Positions 42,517 to 50,965 of a stretch of 64,000 nucleotides of DNA are shown here, piece by piece. Under the pieces are notes generated by a model. The model was not told the DNA's origin and ran no database searches. It saw nothing but the letters and a program-made list of their open reading frames with translations. A program made the position numbers and the translations under genes. Every line of letters begins with the position of its first letter. Position 1 is the first letter of the stretch. This DNA comes from UBA5614 sp034678545. GTDB taxonomy: Bacteria; Cloacimonadota; Cloacimonadia; Cloacimonadales; Cloacimonadaceae. Location: positions 1 to 64,000 of the forward strand of contig JAXDBS010000068.1 of NCBI GenBank assembly GCA_034678545.1, in the 5' to 3' direction.

Positions 42517-42960
42517 TTATTGAGACTCATTTGCATTCCTGCATTTCCAGCAGACGCCGCTGACCGCCAGGCTGACCTCTTCCAGAGCGAAGTTCTGCGC
42601 CCTGGCCTTGGCCTGCAGAAGCTTCAGGACATCCTGTATTTCGGTCTCGCCCACCGCCCCGCAGACCTTGCAGACCCAGTGCGCGTGGCGGGGGTGGCCG
42701 TAGATGTGCTCAAAGGTGTCCCTGGCCTCGCTGCGCACCGATTTCTGGATCAGCCCCGCCTCCACCAGGAGGGGCAGGGTCCGGTACACCGTGGCGCGCG
42801 AAACGTCCCGGCTCACCTTGTGGATGATGTCATAAAGCTGCTCCGCGTCAAAGTGCTCGTGCAGCGAAAACACCGTCTCCAGGATCAGCTGGCGCGCCCG
42901 CGTGAATTTCAGCCCCCGGCCGTCCAGAAAAGCCTCAAAGATGCTTGCCTGGTTCCGCAT
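42517..42960 (-). CDS. fur: Fur-family transcriptional regulator
   Basis: The protein has 147 residues. The winged-helix DNA-binding domain (KFTRARQLILETVFSLHEHFDAEQLY, RATVYRTLPLLVEAGLI) is followed by a dimerisation domain with structural zinc cysteines CKVC (~94-97) and CWKC. The metal-site stretch is PRHAHWVCKVCG in place of the usual HHDHLIC, retaining two His. The start has GAAGGGATT. A perfect Fur-box palindrome lies 16 bp upstream, so the gene and its downstream feoBA are probably autoregulated by iron. Confidence 0.93.
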   Translation of the reverse strand: MRNQASIFEAFLDGRGLKFTRARQLILETVFSLHEHFDAEQLYDIIHKVSRDVSRATVYRTLPLLVEAGLIQKSVRSEARDTFEHIYGHPRHAHWVCKVCGAVGETEIQDVLKLLQAKARAQNFALEEVSLAVSGVCWKCRNANESQ

Positions 42961-42975
42961 AATCCCTTCTTCTTT

Positions 42976-42990
42976 TGAGAATGATTCTCA
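42976..42990. promoter_or_regulatory. Fur box
   Basis: The sequence is TGAGAAT-G-ATTCTCA, a perfect 7-1-7 inverted repeat matching the classical Fur consensus core. It touches the -10 box and covers the start of transcription of fur. Confidence 0.92.
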
Positions 42991-43016
42991 TTTTATTGAA
43001 GCGTCCGGCTTGTCAA
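42990..43016 (-). promoter_or_regulatory. fur-feoB-feoA promoter
   Basis: On the minus strand TTGACA (43016-43011), a 15-bp spacer and TAAAAT (42995-42990) lead directly into the Fur box. The spacing is short, but both hexamers are good. Confidence 0.6.
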
Positions 43017-43211
43017 GCTGTTTTTACGCGCGCCGCCCAATAACCCGCGGAATCATGTGTTCCTCCATCCGGACTCAGGCTCTATGTTTCAGCTGCCCCG
43101 GCTCTCACGAACCGGGTTACCGGGTGTCGTCCTTTGGACTTCTCAATCCTCTTCTGTGACCTATCTACTCTATACGCTTATCACTTTATGTCTTCGTTTC
43201 TTCGTGGTTAC

Positions 43212-43268
43212 TATTCTTTTTATCTTTTCCCGCCCGCCACCCTGATTGTATGGGGCTGCGCCCCAGCA
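43212..43268 (+). repeat. Dispersed composite palindromic repeat, copy 7 (short)
   Basis: It has the TTTATCTTTTCCCGCCCGCC lead, ACCCTGATTGTA and TGGGGC-TGC-GCCCCA. Only the lead and the first hairpin module are present. Confidence 0.75.
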
Positions 43269-43405
43269 AAGAGCAGCTGATGGCAACAAGGGACAGGGCC
43301 AGGCTGAGGGCGGGCACTATTATGGTGGTGAGGGACGCGATGCCTGGCCGGATCCGATGACGGCCAGGATCTTCTGAGCTTTCCTTGCTTTCTCCAGTCC
43401 GTCAA
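43262..43405 (-). pseudogene. Possible frameshifted gene remnant next to a repeat
   Basis: Read on the minus strand, one frame gives a helical segment, LDGLEKARKAQKILAVIGSG. A neighbouring frame then gives a hydrophobic helix, SLTTIIVPALSLALSLVAIS, ending at repeat copy 7. Neither has a start or a stop of its own that makes a gene. It may be the end of a decayed membrane-protein gene. The evidence is only frame content. Confidence 0.25.
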
Positions 43406-43616
43406 GATTTACGCAAGCATCCGGTCAAGCAGATTCTCCCGCGAAGCACGCAAGCGCGCCTGACAACCCCGCCGCCGTGGCCGTTCACTGCGCAATTCCC
43501 CGGGGCGCCGCGGGCTGAAAAGGGGGGCTGATAAATCCGCTGATCCAAAAAAGTGCTTGAAAGAAAACGCGCCGCATTTAAAAGAGGGCAAAATGAATAA
43601 TCCGAATGGAGGTATT

Positions 43617-43916
43617 ATGTCCAAGAAAGTCGAAAAAGACCGAGTGGGCATGATTATCAGGGAAGAGGAAGCACAGGAAAAGATGGAGGTGGAGATCACC
43701 GAAGTCAAGTCCATCGAAGACGCCTCCTCGCCCGTGCTGATCTATTACAACTGGTGCAAGAAATGCGGCATCTGCGTGGCGTTCTGCCCCACCGGCTGCC
43801 TGGGCCGCAAGGCGGACGGCTCGCCCTACGTGGCCAATCCCGACAAATGCATCCACTGCGAGACCTGTGACCGGCTGTGCCCGGATTTTGCCATCACAGG
43901 CTCCAAAAACAGATAG
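43617..43916 (+). CDS. korD: 2-Oxoacid:ferredoxin oxidoreductase delta subunit (2x[4Fe-4S] ferredoxin)
   Basis: The 99-residue protein starts at MSKKVEKDRVGM after GGAGGTATT; an ATG eight codons upstream (43593, with GAGGG) is an alternative. Two clusters, CKKCGICVAFCPTGC and CIHCETCDRLCPD, carry the two [4Fe-4S] centres that pass electrons from the alpha/beta core to ferredoxin. It is first of a delta-alpha-beta-gamma-mce operon. The extra ~40-residue acidic N-terminus (MIIREEEAQEKMEVEITEV) is unusual and of unknown role. Confidence 0.9.
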   Translation: MSKKVEKDRVGMIIREEEAQEKMEVEITEVKSIEDASSPVLIYYNWCKKCGICVAFCPTGCLGRKADGSPYVANPDKCIHCETCDRLCPDFAITGSKNR

Positions 43917-43926
43917 GGAGGGCGGC

Positions 43927-45129
43927 ATGGCAACCAAAGCAACCAACCTGGCAAAACCCGTGGCAGTGAAGAAGAAATCGCCCGTGCCGTCCCAACGCCC
44001 TTTCCGCCTGATGCAGGGCAACGAGGCAGTGGCCATCGGCGCTCTGGACGCGGGGGTCAATTTCTTCGCCGGCTATCCCATCACGCCCTCGACCGAGATC
44101 GCCGAGATCCTGGCCTTTGAACTGCCCAAGCGCGGCGGCGTCTTTATCCAGATGGAGGACGAGATCGCCAGCATCGCCGCCATCACGGGCGCTTCCCTGG
44201 CGGGCGCCAAATCGCTCACCGCCACCAGCGGGCCCGGCTTTTCGCTGATGCAGGAAGGCATCGGCTACGCCAAGATCACGGAAACCCCCTGCGTGGTGGT
44301 GGACGTGCAGCGCGTGGGCCCCGCCACCGGCATGCCGACCAGCCCCGCCCAAGGCGACATCATGCAGTCCCGCTGGGGCTCGCACGGCGACGCGCCCTCC
44401 ATCGTACTCTACCCGGATTCGGTCAAGGAAAGCTATGAGCTCACCATCCGCGCCGTAAACCTGGCGGAAAAATACCGCACCTGCGTGGTCCTGCTGCTGG
44501 ACGAGGTGATCGGCCACATGCGCGAGGCGGTCGCCCTGCCGGACGTCGCCAACATCCGCATCATCACGCGCATCAAGCCCACCGTGCCCAAGCACTGGTA
44601 CAAGCATTACGACGAAAACCGCAAGTACCTCTCGCCCCTGGCCAGCTTCGGGGAAGGATACCGCTTCAACGTGACCGGCCTCACCCACGACGTCCTGGGC
44701 TTCCCCACCAACAAGAAAAACGAAGCTTACGACATGATGGAGCGCCTGCGCAAAAAGATAACCTATAACATCAGGGACCTGGTCCAGATCGAAAGCCGCG
44801 AGATGGAAGACGCCAAGATCGCCATCTTCGCCGCCGGCATCACGGCCCGTTCCGCCAAATCCGCCGTGGCCGCCGCCCGCAGGGAAGGCATTCCGGTCGG
44901 GCTGCTGCGGCCCCTGACCATCTGGCCCTTCCCGGCCGAAGCGGTGCGTAAAATGCTGCGCAACGTGGAGACAGTGATCGTGCCCGAGCTCAACCAGGGC
45001 CAGCTGATCCAGGAGGTGCGCCGCCTCACCAAAGACAAGGCCGACGGCGACCTCATCCCCATCCAGCGCTGCGACGGCGCTCTCATCACCCCGCTGGACA
45101 TCCTGCGGGTAATCAGGGAGGTGCATTGA
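43927..45129 (+). CDS. korA: 2-Oxoacid:ferredoxin oxidoreductase alpha subunit
   Basis: The 400-residue protein starts at MATKATNLAKPVAVKKK after GGGAGGGC. A ~40-residue basic N-terminal tail is followed by the alpha domain (MQGNEAVAIGALDAGVNFFAGYPITPSTEIAE), EDEIASIAAITGASLAGAKS and the SGPGFSLMQEGIGYA segment. The C-terminal domain II (NVETVIVPELNQGQL) completes it. With beta it forms the thiamine-diphosphate core that oxidatively decarboxylates a 2-oxoacid to acyl-CoA. The neighbouring mce favours 2-oxoglutarate to succinyl-CoA, but a branched-chain (Vor) specificity is possible. Confidence 0.93.
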   Translation: MATKATNLAKPVAVKKKSPVPSQRPFRLMQGNEAVAIGALDAGVNFFAGYPITPSTEIAEILAFELPKRGGVFIQMEDEIASIAAITGASLAGAKSLTATSGPGFSLMQEGIGYAKITETPCVVVDVQRVGPATGMPTSPAQGDIMQSRWGSHGDAPSIVLYPDSVKESYELTIRAVNLAEKYRTCVVLLLDEVIGHMREAVALPDVANIRIITRIKPTVPKHWYKHYDENRKYLSPLASFGEGYRFNVTGLTHDVLGFPTNKKNEAYDMMERLRKKITYNIRDLVQIESREMEDAKIAIFAAGITARSAKSAVAAARREGIPVGLLRPLTIWPFPAEAVRKMLRNVETVIVPELNQGQLIQEVRRLTKDKADGDLIPIQRCDGALITPLDILRVIREVH

Positions 45130-45130
45130 A

Positions 45131-45970
45131 ATGGCCAGCATTCCGCAAAAAGTGATCTATGAATACCTGAGGCATGACAAGAAATTCCCGCACGTCTGGT
45201 GCGCTGGCTGCTCCAACGGCATCGTGCTGGGCTCCATCATCCGGGCGATCGTGGAACTGCAGCTCAATAAGGACGAGATCGTCATGGTCTCCGGCATCGG
45301 CTGCTCCTCGCGCATGCCCGTCTACGTGGACTTCAACACCTTGCACACGCTGCACGGCAGGGCCATCGCCTACGCCACAGGGGTCAAGATGTTCAAACCC
45401 GACATGAAAGTCATAGTCATAACCGGCGACGGGGACTGCACCGCCATCGGCGGAAACCACCTGATCCATGCCGCCCGGCGCAACATCGACCTGACCGTCA
45501 TCCTGATCAACAACAACATCTACGGCATGACGGGCGGACAGGCCAGCCCCACCACGCCCCACGACGCCATCGCCACCACCGCGCCATACGGAAACATCGA
45601 GCCCGACTTCGATATCTGCCGGCTCGCCATGGGCGCCGGGGCCTCCTTCGTGGCACGCTCCACCGCCTTCCACACCATGGACACTCAGAACTACGTGAAG
45701 GAAGCCATCACCCATCCCGGCTTCTCACTGCTGGAAGTGGTCAGCGCCTGCCCCGTCATCTACGGAAGACTGAACAAGAAAGGCAGCCCGGCGGACATGA
45801 TGAAAGCCATGCGGGACAATTCCATCACCCTGGCCGCTTCCGAAAAACTGCCGCCCGAACAGACCGCCGGCAAGATCATCCGCGGCATCCTGAAAAAGGA
45901 AATCAAACCCGAATTCACGGCCGCCTACGCCGAACTCTGCGAGCGCGCCAAGGGAGGCAAACATGAGTAA
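45131..45970 (+). CDS. korB: 2-Oxoacid:ferredoxin oxidoreductase beta subunit (TPP-binding)
   Basis: The protein has 279 residues. The family's cofactor cysteines appear in VWCAGCSNGI and SGIGCSSRMPVY. The TPP/Mg motif is ITGDGDCTAIGGNHLIHAARRN with NNNIYGMTGGQASPTTP. The usual C-terminal element is present (EFTAAYAELCERA). One base separates it from korA, and it overlaps korC by 8 bp, so the subunits are translated together. Confidence 0.95.
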   Translation: MASIPQKVIYEYLRHDKKFPHVWCAGCSNGIVLGSIIRAIVELQLNKDEIVMVSGIGCSSRMPVYVDFNTLHTLHGRAIAYATGVKMFKPDMKVIVITGDGDCTAIGGNHLIHAARRNIDLTVILINNNIYGMTGGQASPTTPHDAIATTAPYGNIEPDFDICRLAMGAGASFVARSTAFHTMDTQNYVKEAITHPGFSLLEVVSACPVIYGRLNKKGSPADMMKAMRDNSITLAASEKLPPEQTAGKIIRGILKKEIKPEFTAAYAELCERAKGGKHE

Positions 45971-46514
45971 AGCCACCGAGATCCGCCTTTCCGGCAGCGG
46001 CGGGCAGGGACTCATCCTGGCAGGGATCATCCTGGCCAACGCCGCCGTCCTGGAAAAGCGCCGCGTCACCCAAACCCAGAGCTACGGGCCCGAATCCCGG
46101 GGCGGCTACTCCCGCGCCGACGTCATCATCAGCGATAGCGAGATCCATTTCCCGGAGGCCACCCAGTTCGACATCCTGCTCTCCCTCACCCAGGAGGCCT
46201 GCGACAAATACATCTTCGACATCAAGGAAAAAGGGGTCCTGATCGTGGATTCGACCTTCGTCAAAAACATCTCTGTCCTGTCCGAGCAGACCTACGAAGT
46301 GGCCTTCACGGACATCGTCACCGGCAAGCTGGGCAGCCCCATTACCACCAATATCTGCTCCCTGGCCTTCCTGGTCGGCATCACCGGCATCGTGAAGGAG
46401 GAGTCGCTCCACAAAGCGATCGAAAACTCGGTCAAACCCGCCTTTGTGGACATCAACCTCAAGGCCATGCAGCTGGGCTTCGACCTGGCCGCCAAGTACG
46501 GGAAGAAAAAATGA
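45963..46514 (+). CDS. korC: 2-Oxoacid:ferredoxin oxidoreductase gamma subunit
   Basis: The 183-residue protein is typical. It starts IRLSGSGGQGLILAGIILANAAV and has the conserved TQTQSYGPESRGGYSRADVIISD segment of gamma subunits, which helps bind CoA. Overlaps join it to korB (8 bp) and mce (4 bp). Together korDABC form a four-subunit enzyme. Confidence 0.95.
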   Translation: MSKATEIRLSGSGGQGLILAGIILANAAVLEKRRVTQTQSYGPESRGGYSRADVIISDSEIHFPEATQFDILLSLTQEACDKYIFDIKEKGVLIVDSTFVKNISVLSEQTYEVAFTDIVTGKLGSPITTNICSLAFLVGITGIVKEESLHKAIENSVKPAFVDINLKAMQLGFDLAAKYGKKK

Positions 46515-46912
46515 TCAGGCGCATCTCGCACATCGGCATCGCGGTCTCCGACCTGGACAAGGGGATTGAGTTTTACGAAAAGCTTGGCCTCAAGCTCGAA
46601 GGCACGGAGGAAGTCCCTTCCCAGATGGTCAAAGTGGCCTTCTTCCCCTGCGGCGACACCAGGATAGAACTCTTGGCGCCGACTTCAGAAGACAGCCCCG
46701 TCGCCAAATACATCGAGAGGCGGGGCGAAGGCGTGCAACATATCGCCTTTGCCGTGGACGACCTGCCTTCCGAACTGCAGAAGGCGGAGGAAAACGAGAT
46801 CCGCCTGATTGACAAAGAGCCGCGCCCCGGAGCCCACCATGCTGACATCGCCTTCCTGCACCCCAAGTCAACCCTGGGCGTTCTGATCGAACTCTGCAAA
46901 GAGAAGCACTGA
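46511..46912 (+). CDS. mce: Methylmalonyl-CoA epimerase
   Basis: The 133-residue VOC-fold protein opens RRISHIGIAVSDLDKGIEFYEKLGL. Metal ligands are visible as His in HIGIAV, Glu in RIELLAP, His in GVQHIAFAV and Glu near the end in VLIELCKEKH. It interconverts (R)- and (S)-methylmalonyl-CoA, linking succinyl-CoA to propionyl-CoA in the direction of propionate oxidation or formation. Fused by overlap to kor, it supports a succinyl-CoA role for that operon. The mutase genes are not in this window. Confidence 0.95.
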   Translation: MIRRISHIGIAVSDLDKGIEFYEKLGLKLEGTEEVPSQMVKVAFFPCGDTRIELLAPTSEDSPVAKYIERRGEGVQHIAFAVDDLPSELQKAEENEIRLIDKEPRPGAHHADIAFLHPKSTLGVLIELCKEKH

Positions 46913-46919
46913 CATGATC

Positions 46920-46987
46920 GGCCGGGACATGCTCCCGGCCAACCCGCAATAAAATCAGGCCTGCCGGATTCAAACGGCAGCCTTTTT
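46920..46987 (+). terminator. Terminator after the kor-mce operon
   Basis: Two hairpins occur in series: GGCCGGGA-CATGC-TCCCGGCC (46920-46940), then CTGCCG (46961-46966) / CGGCAG (46975-46980) followed by CC and TTTTT (46983-46987). Confidence 0.85.
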
Positions 46988-47059
46988 GCAGGCAGAAAAG
47001 ACAGGCATCCAGAACACCGGATTTATCCCGCAGGCCCACCTGATTCATCCGGTTTCATT

Positions 47060-47120
47060 CATATCCCGCCCACCACCCCTTATGGTATGGGGCTCCGCCC
47101 CCTGCCCCATTTTCACTAGG
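47060..47120 (+). repeat. Dispersed composite palindromic repeat, copy 8 (short)
   Basis: Its elements are TATCCCGCCCACCACCCCTT, ATGGTATGGGGC-TCC-GCCCC and CTGCCCCATTTTCAC. It lies between the kor-mce terminator and the M3 peptidase terminator. The remaining ~190 bp to 47306 show nothing I can name. Confidence 0.75.
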
Positions 47121-47306
47121 TTGTCGCATTCCGATGATGTCGAGTTATTGCAATAGCGTCCGCTCCCTGATCCTGCTTGCATCCCAATTGCCGAATCAGC
47201 TTGATACAACCATCTGATAAGGGCAAAACAGGCTTTATGCGAGGGAGATCAGGCCTTGATGTCAGGCTCGGACTGCAGGGGGGAACGGACCGCAAAATCA
47301 ACAAGC

Positions 47307-47334
47307 AAAAAACTGCCCGGCCGGGGCCGGGCAG
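47307..47334 (-). terminator. Intrinsic terminator of the M3 peptidase gene
   Basis: CTGCCCGGCC (47313-47322) and GGCCGGGCAG (47325-47334) form a 10-bp stem. Six T follow on the minus strand (complement of 47312-47307). Confidence 0.9.
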
Positions 47335-47394
47335 CTTCGCGTTATGCGAGATTGATTTAGTTATGCCATCACGCTCTTGTGTTTCATTAGGGCT

Positions 47395-49479
47395 TCAGGA
47401 CACTTCCGGGAGCAGACCGTCCCGCTTGAGCAAAGCGTCGGGGTCCGGTTGGCGGCCGCGGAAGGCGACGAACAGGTCCATGGGGTGCACGGAGTTGCCC
47501 CGGGACAATATCAGGTCGCGGAAGGCGTAGGTGACTTCGGGATTGAAGATGCCCTTTTCCTTGATCAGGGACCAGGCGTCGGCCTCCAGGGCTTCCGCCC
47601 ATTTATAGGAATAGTAGCCGGCGGAGTAGCCTCCCGCGAAGATGTGCGAAAAGGCGCAGGAGATGTTGCTGCCGGGGGTCGGGGGCATGAGCAGAAAGCG
47701 CCGGATACACTTGTTTTCAAATTCGTCCACGCTGCCGAGGCTGTCGGGATCGGCCAGGTGCCAGGCGAAATCGAGCAGGGCGTATCGCAACTGGTTCAGG
47801 TTGCTGTTTCCGGCATGGAAGTTGCGGGCGGCCAGGACCTTGTCCAGCAGCTCGCCGGGCAGGGGTTCGCCGGTCTGGTGGTGTTTGGCGAAGAGGTTGA
47901 GCGCCTCCTTTTCCAGCAGCCAGTTCTCCATGATCTGGGAGGGCAGTTCCACGAAGTCCCAGAGCACGCTGGGCCCGGCCAGGGCTTTGTAGCGGCAGTC
48001 GGAGAGCAGGCCGTGCAGTGCGTGGCCGAATTCGTGGAAGACGGTGCGCACTTCGTCCAGGCGGAGCAAAGAAGGCTGCTCCGGCGTGGAAGGCGTGAGG
48101 TTGGCCACGTTGATGACGTGGGGACGCCGCATCCCTTCACTGTAGAGACCCTGTCCGCGCAGGGCGTTCATCCAGGCGCCGCCGCGCTTGGTCTCGCGGG
48201 GGAACATATCCAGGTAAAGCAGGCCCAGATAGCTGCCGTCGGCTGCATAGACCTCCCAGGTCGTGACGTCCGGATGATAGACAGGGACGTCGTCCACCTG
48301 CTTGAGCGTGATGCCGTAGATCCTGTTCGCCACCAGGAACAGCCCTTCCAGGACGTTCTCCAGCTTGAACCAGGGTCTCAGCTGCTCGGGGTCGAACTGG
48401 AATTTCCTTTCCTTCAGCTTGGTCGAGTAATAGCTGTAATCCCAGGGCATCAGCTCTTCCAGCCCGTCCGTTTCTTTGGCGAAGGCCTTGAGCTCTTCGA
48501 TCTCGGCCCGGGCGGCGGGATAGGCCACGTCATAGATCTTTTCCAGGAAGGCGGAAGCCGCTTCCGGGGTGAGCGCCATGCGTTCTTCCAGGATATAATG
48601 GGCATGGGTCTCGTAGCCCAGCAGTTTGGCTCTCTGGTGGCGGAGTTGGAGGGTGCGGAGGATGTTTTCCTGGTTGTCGAATTTATCGTTGAAGGCGCGG
48701 GAGCCGTAGGCGCGCTGCATCTGCTCGCGGATTTCGCGCTTCTTGCAATAGGTGAGGACGGGGATCAGGTTCGGCATCTGGAGATTGAACAGCCAGCCGG
48801 ACTCGTACCCCTTTTTCTGGGCGCGGAAGCGGGCCGCCTGCAGGGCTGACTCCGGGATGCCCTCCACGTCGGTCGGATCGGTCAGGACCAGCTCGAAGGC
48901 GTTGGTGGCGTCCAGCACGTTGTCCGAGAATTTGGGGCTGAGGGTGCTGAGCTCCATGTCGATCGCGGTCAGCTTTTTCTTGTCCTCGGGTGAGAGCAGG
49001 GCGCCGTTGCGCTTAAAGCTCTTATACACGCGCTCCACGTAGCGCCAGCGTTCGCAGCGCTCCATCTGCGCCTTGTCCTTGAAGTCGGGAACGGGTTTTT
49101 CCCGTTGCAGGCATTCCTGTTCATAGACAGCCTGCACGCGCTTGAAGATGAGCTCGTCGGTCATGATGAAGCTGCTGAATTCGGCCAGCATAGGCGAGAT
49201 CTTCTGGGCCAGGGCCTTGAACTCGGCGTCGGATTCCGCCCCGTGCAGATTGAAATAGATGCCTGCCACGTAGTCCAGCTGCTCGTCGCCGAAATCCATG
49301 CCCAGGATGGTGTTGTCAAAGGTGGGCGGTTCGGGGTTGGAGCGGACGCGCTCGAAATTCTGCCTTGCCTGTTTCAGCGCCTCTTCGATGGCGGGCATGT
49401 AGTGTTCGGTTTTGATCAGGTGGAAGGGTATGGCATCCAGCCTGTGTTTGTACTCCTTGTCCAATAGCGGGTTGCTCAT
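47395..49479 (-). CDS. M3-family oligopeptidase / dipeptidyl carboxypeptidase
   Basis: The 694-residue protein starts at MSNPLLDKEYKHRLDAIPFHLI after AGGAGACC. The 83 codons open upstream are not supported. The zinc motif HEFGHALHG, preceded by LLRLDEVRTVF, lies near residue 470. Further M3 features are VWEVYAADG-type strands (YAADGSYLGLLYLDMFPRETKRGGAWM), VELPSQIMENW and GGYSAGYYSYKW. It is the size of Dcp/OpdA. No signal peptide is present, so it is probably a cytoplasmic peptide recycler, as expected for a peptide fermenter. A strong terminator follows. Confidence 0.94.
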   Translation of the reverse strand: MSNPLLDKEYKHRLDAIPFHLIKTEHYMPAIEEALKQARQNFERVRSNPEPPTFDNTILGMDFGDEQLDYVAGIYFNLHGAESDAEFKALAQKISPMLAEFSSFIMTDELIFKRVQAVYEQECLQREKPVPDFKDKAQMERCERWRYVERVYKSFKRNGALLSPEDKKKLTAIDMELSTLSPKFSDNVLDATNAFELVLTDPTDVEGIPESALQAARFRAQKKGYESGWLFNLQMPNLIPVLTYCKKREIREQMQRAYGSRAFNDKFDNQENILRTLQLRHQRAKLLGYETHAHYILEERMALTPEAASAFLEKIYDVAYPAARAEIEELKAFAKETDGLEELMPWDYSYYSTKLKERKFQFDPEQLRPWFKLENVLEGLFLVANRIYGITLKQVDDVPVYHPDVTTWEVYAADGSYLGLLYLDMFPRETKRGGAWMNALRGQGLYSEGMRRPHVINVANLTPSTPEQPSLLRLDEVRTVFHEFGHALHGLLSDCRYKALAGPSVLWDFVELPSQIMENWLLEKEALNLFAKHHQTGEPLPGELLDKVLAARNFHAGNSNLNQLRYALLDFAWHLADPDSLGSVDEFENKCIRRFLLMPPTPGSNISCAFSHIFAGGYSAGYYSYKWAEALEADAWSLIKEKGIFNPEVTYAFRDLILSRGNSVHPMDLFVAFRGRQPDPDALLKRDGLLPEVS

Positions 49480-49765
49480 GGTTTTGGTCTCCTGTGTTTG
49501 TTTATTTCTTATTCTCATTAGCAAGTTTTCACGCTTTATCCGTTCAGATAAAACAGGTTTACTTTGTAATGCAAACCTCAAGCCAATCGGCGGATTTTCC
49601 TGCAGCCCGACCCGAGAATTCCAGCTTTCCCGCTTGCCCCGGGAAGCAGCGGGGGCTTGGTCCGCGCAGACTCTCCGCTGTCTCCGCGAGGCAGCCAGGG
49701 ATGAATTTACCGGACCAGCTTGAATCACGCTCCGGCGGGTCAGCCTTGATCTGTGAAAAAAAAGA

Positions 49766-49793
49766 TTGTCACGATTTGAAAGTCCAAAATAAT
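49766..49793 (+). promoter_or_regulatory. Promoter of the sorted OB-fold protein gene
   Basis: TTGTCA (49766-49771), a 16-bp spacer and AATAAT (49788-49793) lie 44 bp before the ATG. The rest of the 357-bp divergent gap (49480-49836) shows nothing recognisable. Confidence 0.5.
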
Positions 49794-49836
49794 GGAATTA
49801 CATAAGAGAGGAAATTCAAAAAAGGAGGAATGCAGC

Positions 49837-50856
49837 ATGAAACGCATTGCTTTGCTAAGCCTTATGATTCTCAGTGTGGGCCTTGCCCTGGCCATGTCCT
49901 GTTACGACGCCCAATACACGACTACGCCCGGCACGGACGGGACCTACCCGTCCCCCTACGCCGAACAGACCATAACCCTGGAAAATGTCGTCGTGACCTG
50001 CGACACTTACGGCAACAGCCCGTCCTACCTGCAGCCCAAGTTCTATGTCTCAGACCCGGGCGGCGGCCCCTGGTCCGGGCTTTACATTTACAGGTTCGGG
50101 ACCGGCGTCGTGGCCGGAGACCTGATTAACATCACCGGCAGACTGATCGAGTACTACGGCATGACCGAGATCAGCAATTCCCCCGCCCCGACCATCACTA
50201 TCATCAGCCAGGGCAATCAGCTGCCCGAACCCGCCCTGATCCAGACCTCCGTCCTGTCTGATCCAGCCGTCCCCGCCAATGCCGAGATGTGGGAAAGCGT
50301 GCTCTGCAAAGTGCAGAACGTCACTGTCACCGCCGTTCCGAATTCCTACGCCGAATTCTACGTCACGGACGGCAGCGGAGCCGGACAGATCGACGACGGG
50401 GCCTATCTCGCCACCTCCACCGGTTACCATTCCTGGCCCACTGGCTTCGCGAACATCGGCAACCAATGGGCCCAGATCGTGGGTATCGTGGATTACAACT
50501 ATGACGTTTACGGCCTCAATCCCCGCCAGAACTTCAACGATTTCAGCACCACCGCCAACGAGGACAACGTGGTGATCCTGCCTGACGCCAAGCTGCTCGG
50601 TAACTTCCCCAATCCCTTCGCGGGCGAGACTGTCATTGCCTTCAACCTGAAGAGTGCGCAGCCCGTCCGGATCGAGGTCTTCAACCTGAAGGGGCAGAAA
50701 GTGCGCACCGTGGTCGAAAGCAAGCTGGGCGCGCAGCTGCACAACGTCACCTTTGACGGCAAAGACGACCGGGGCAGCCTGCTTCCCTCCGGCATGTACA
50801 TGTATAAAATGACCGCCGGCGGCACTGTCGAGAGCCGCAAACTAGTCATCAGATAA
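49837..50856 (+). CDS. Secreted OB-fold-like protein with C-terminal (type IX style) sorting domain
   Basis: The 339-residue protein starts at MKRIALLSLMILSVGLALA (signal peptide) after AAGGAGG. Residues ~25-245 contain strands of an OB-fold/YhcR-like module, with ENVVVTCDTYGNSPSYLQPKFYVSD and QNVTVTAVPNSYAEFYVTDGSGAG; the halves may be a repeat. The last ~80 residues are a FlgD-like sorting domain: LLGNFPNPFAGETVIAFNL, VRIEVFNLKGQKVRTVVE, then LLPSGMYMYKMTAGG. It is exported and probably surface-attached. The biochemical role is unknown. Confidence 0.82.
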   Translation: MKRIALLSLMILSVGLALAMSCYDAQYTTTPGTDGTYPSPYAEQTITLENVVVTCDTYGNSPSYLQPKFYVSDPGGGPWSGLYIYRFGTGVVAGDLINITGRLIEYYGMTEISNSPAPTITIISQGNQLPEPALIQTSVLSDPAVPANAEMWESVLCKVQNVTVTAVPNSYAEFYVTDGSGAGQIDDGAYLATSTGYHSWPTGFANIGNQWAQIVGIVDYNYDVYGLNPRQNFNDFSTTANEDNVVILPDAKLLGNFPNPFAGETVIAFNLKSAQPVRIEVFNLKGQKVRTVVESKLGAQLHNVTFDGKDDRGSLLPSGMYMYKMTAGGTVESRKLVIR

Positions 50857-50907
50857 TTCTGCCGGCTGCTTCACAGCCAGGCTGAGGATTGTTTTAACTC
50901 AACATAA

Positions 50908-50945
50908 AGCAACCGGTTCGTCTTGATCCGGTTGCTTTTTTTTTA
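50908..50945 (+). terminator. Strong intrinsic terminator just upstream of fhs
   Basis: AGCAACCGG (50908-50916) / CCGGTTGCT (50928-50936) is followed by at least eight T. It ends only about 20 bp before the fhs start. Confidence 0.92.
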
Positions 50946-50965
50946 CTGAACGGAAGGGAGGAAAC

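Noticed and set aside
42991..43616. Short ORFs on both strands between fur and korD.
   Set aside because: None has a start signal or recognisable content; the stretch is explained by the fur promoter, a repeat copy and a possible remnant.
49480..49728. An 83-codon N-terminal extension of the M3 peptidase.
   Set aside because: The ATG at 49479 has a proper AGGAG site, and the upstream part lacks family similarity.
50857..50965. THF riboswitch before fhs.
   Set aside because: The only structure is an ordinary hairpin followed by a T-run.
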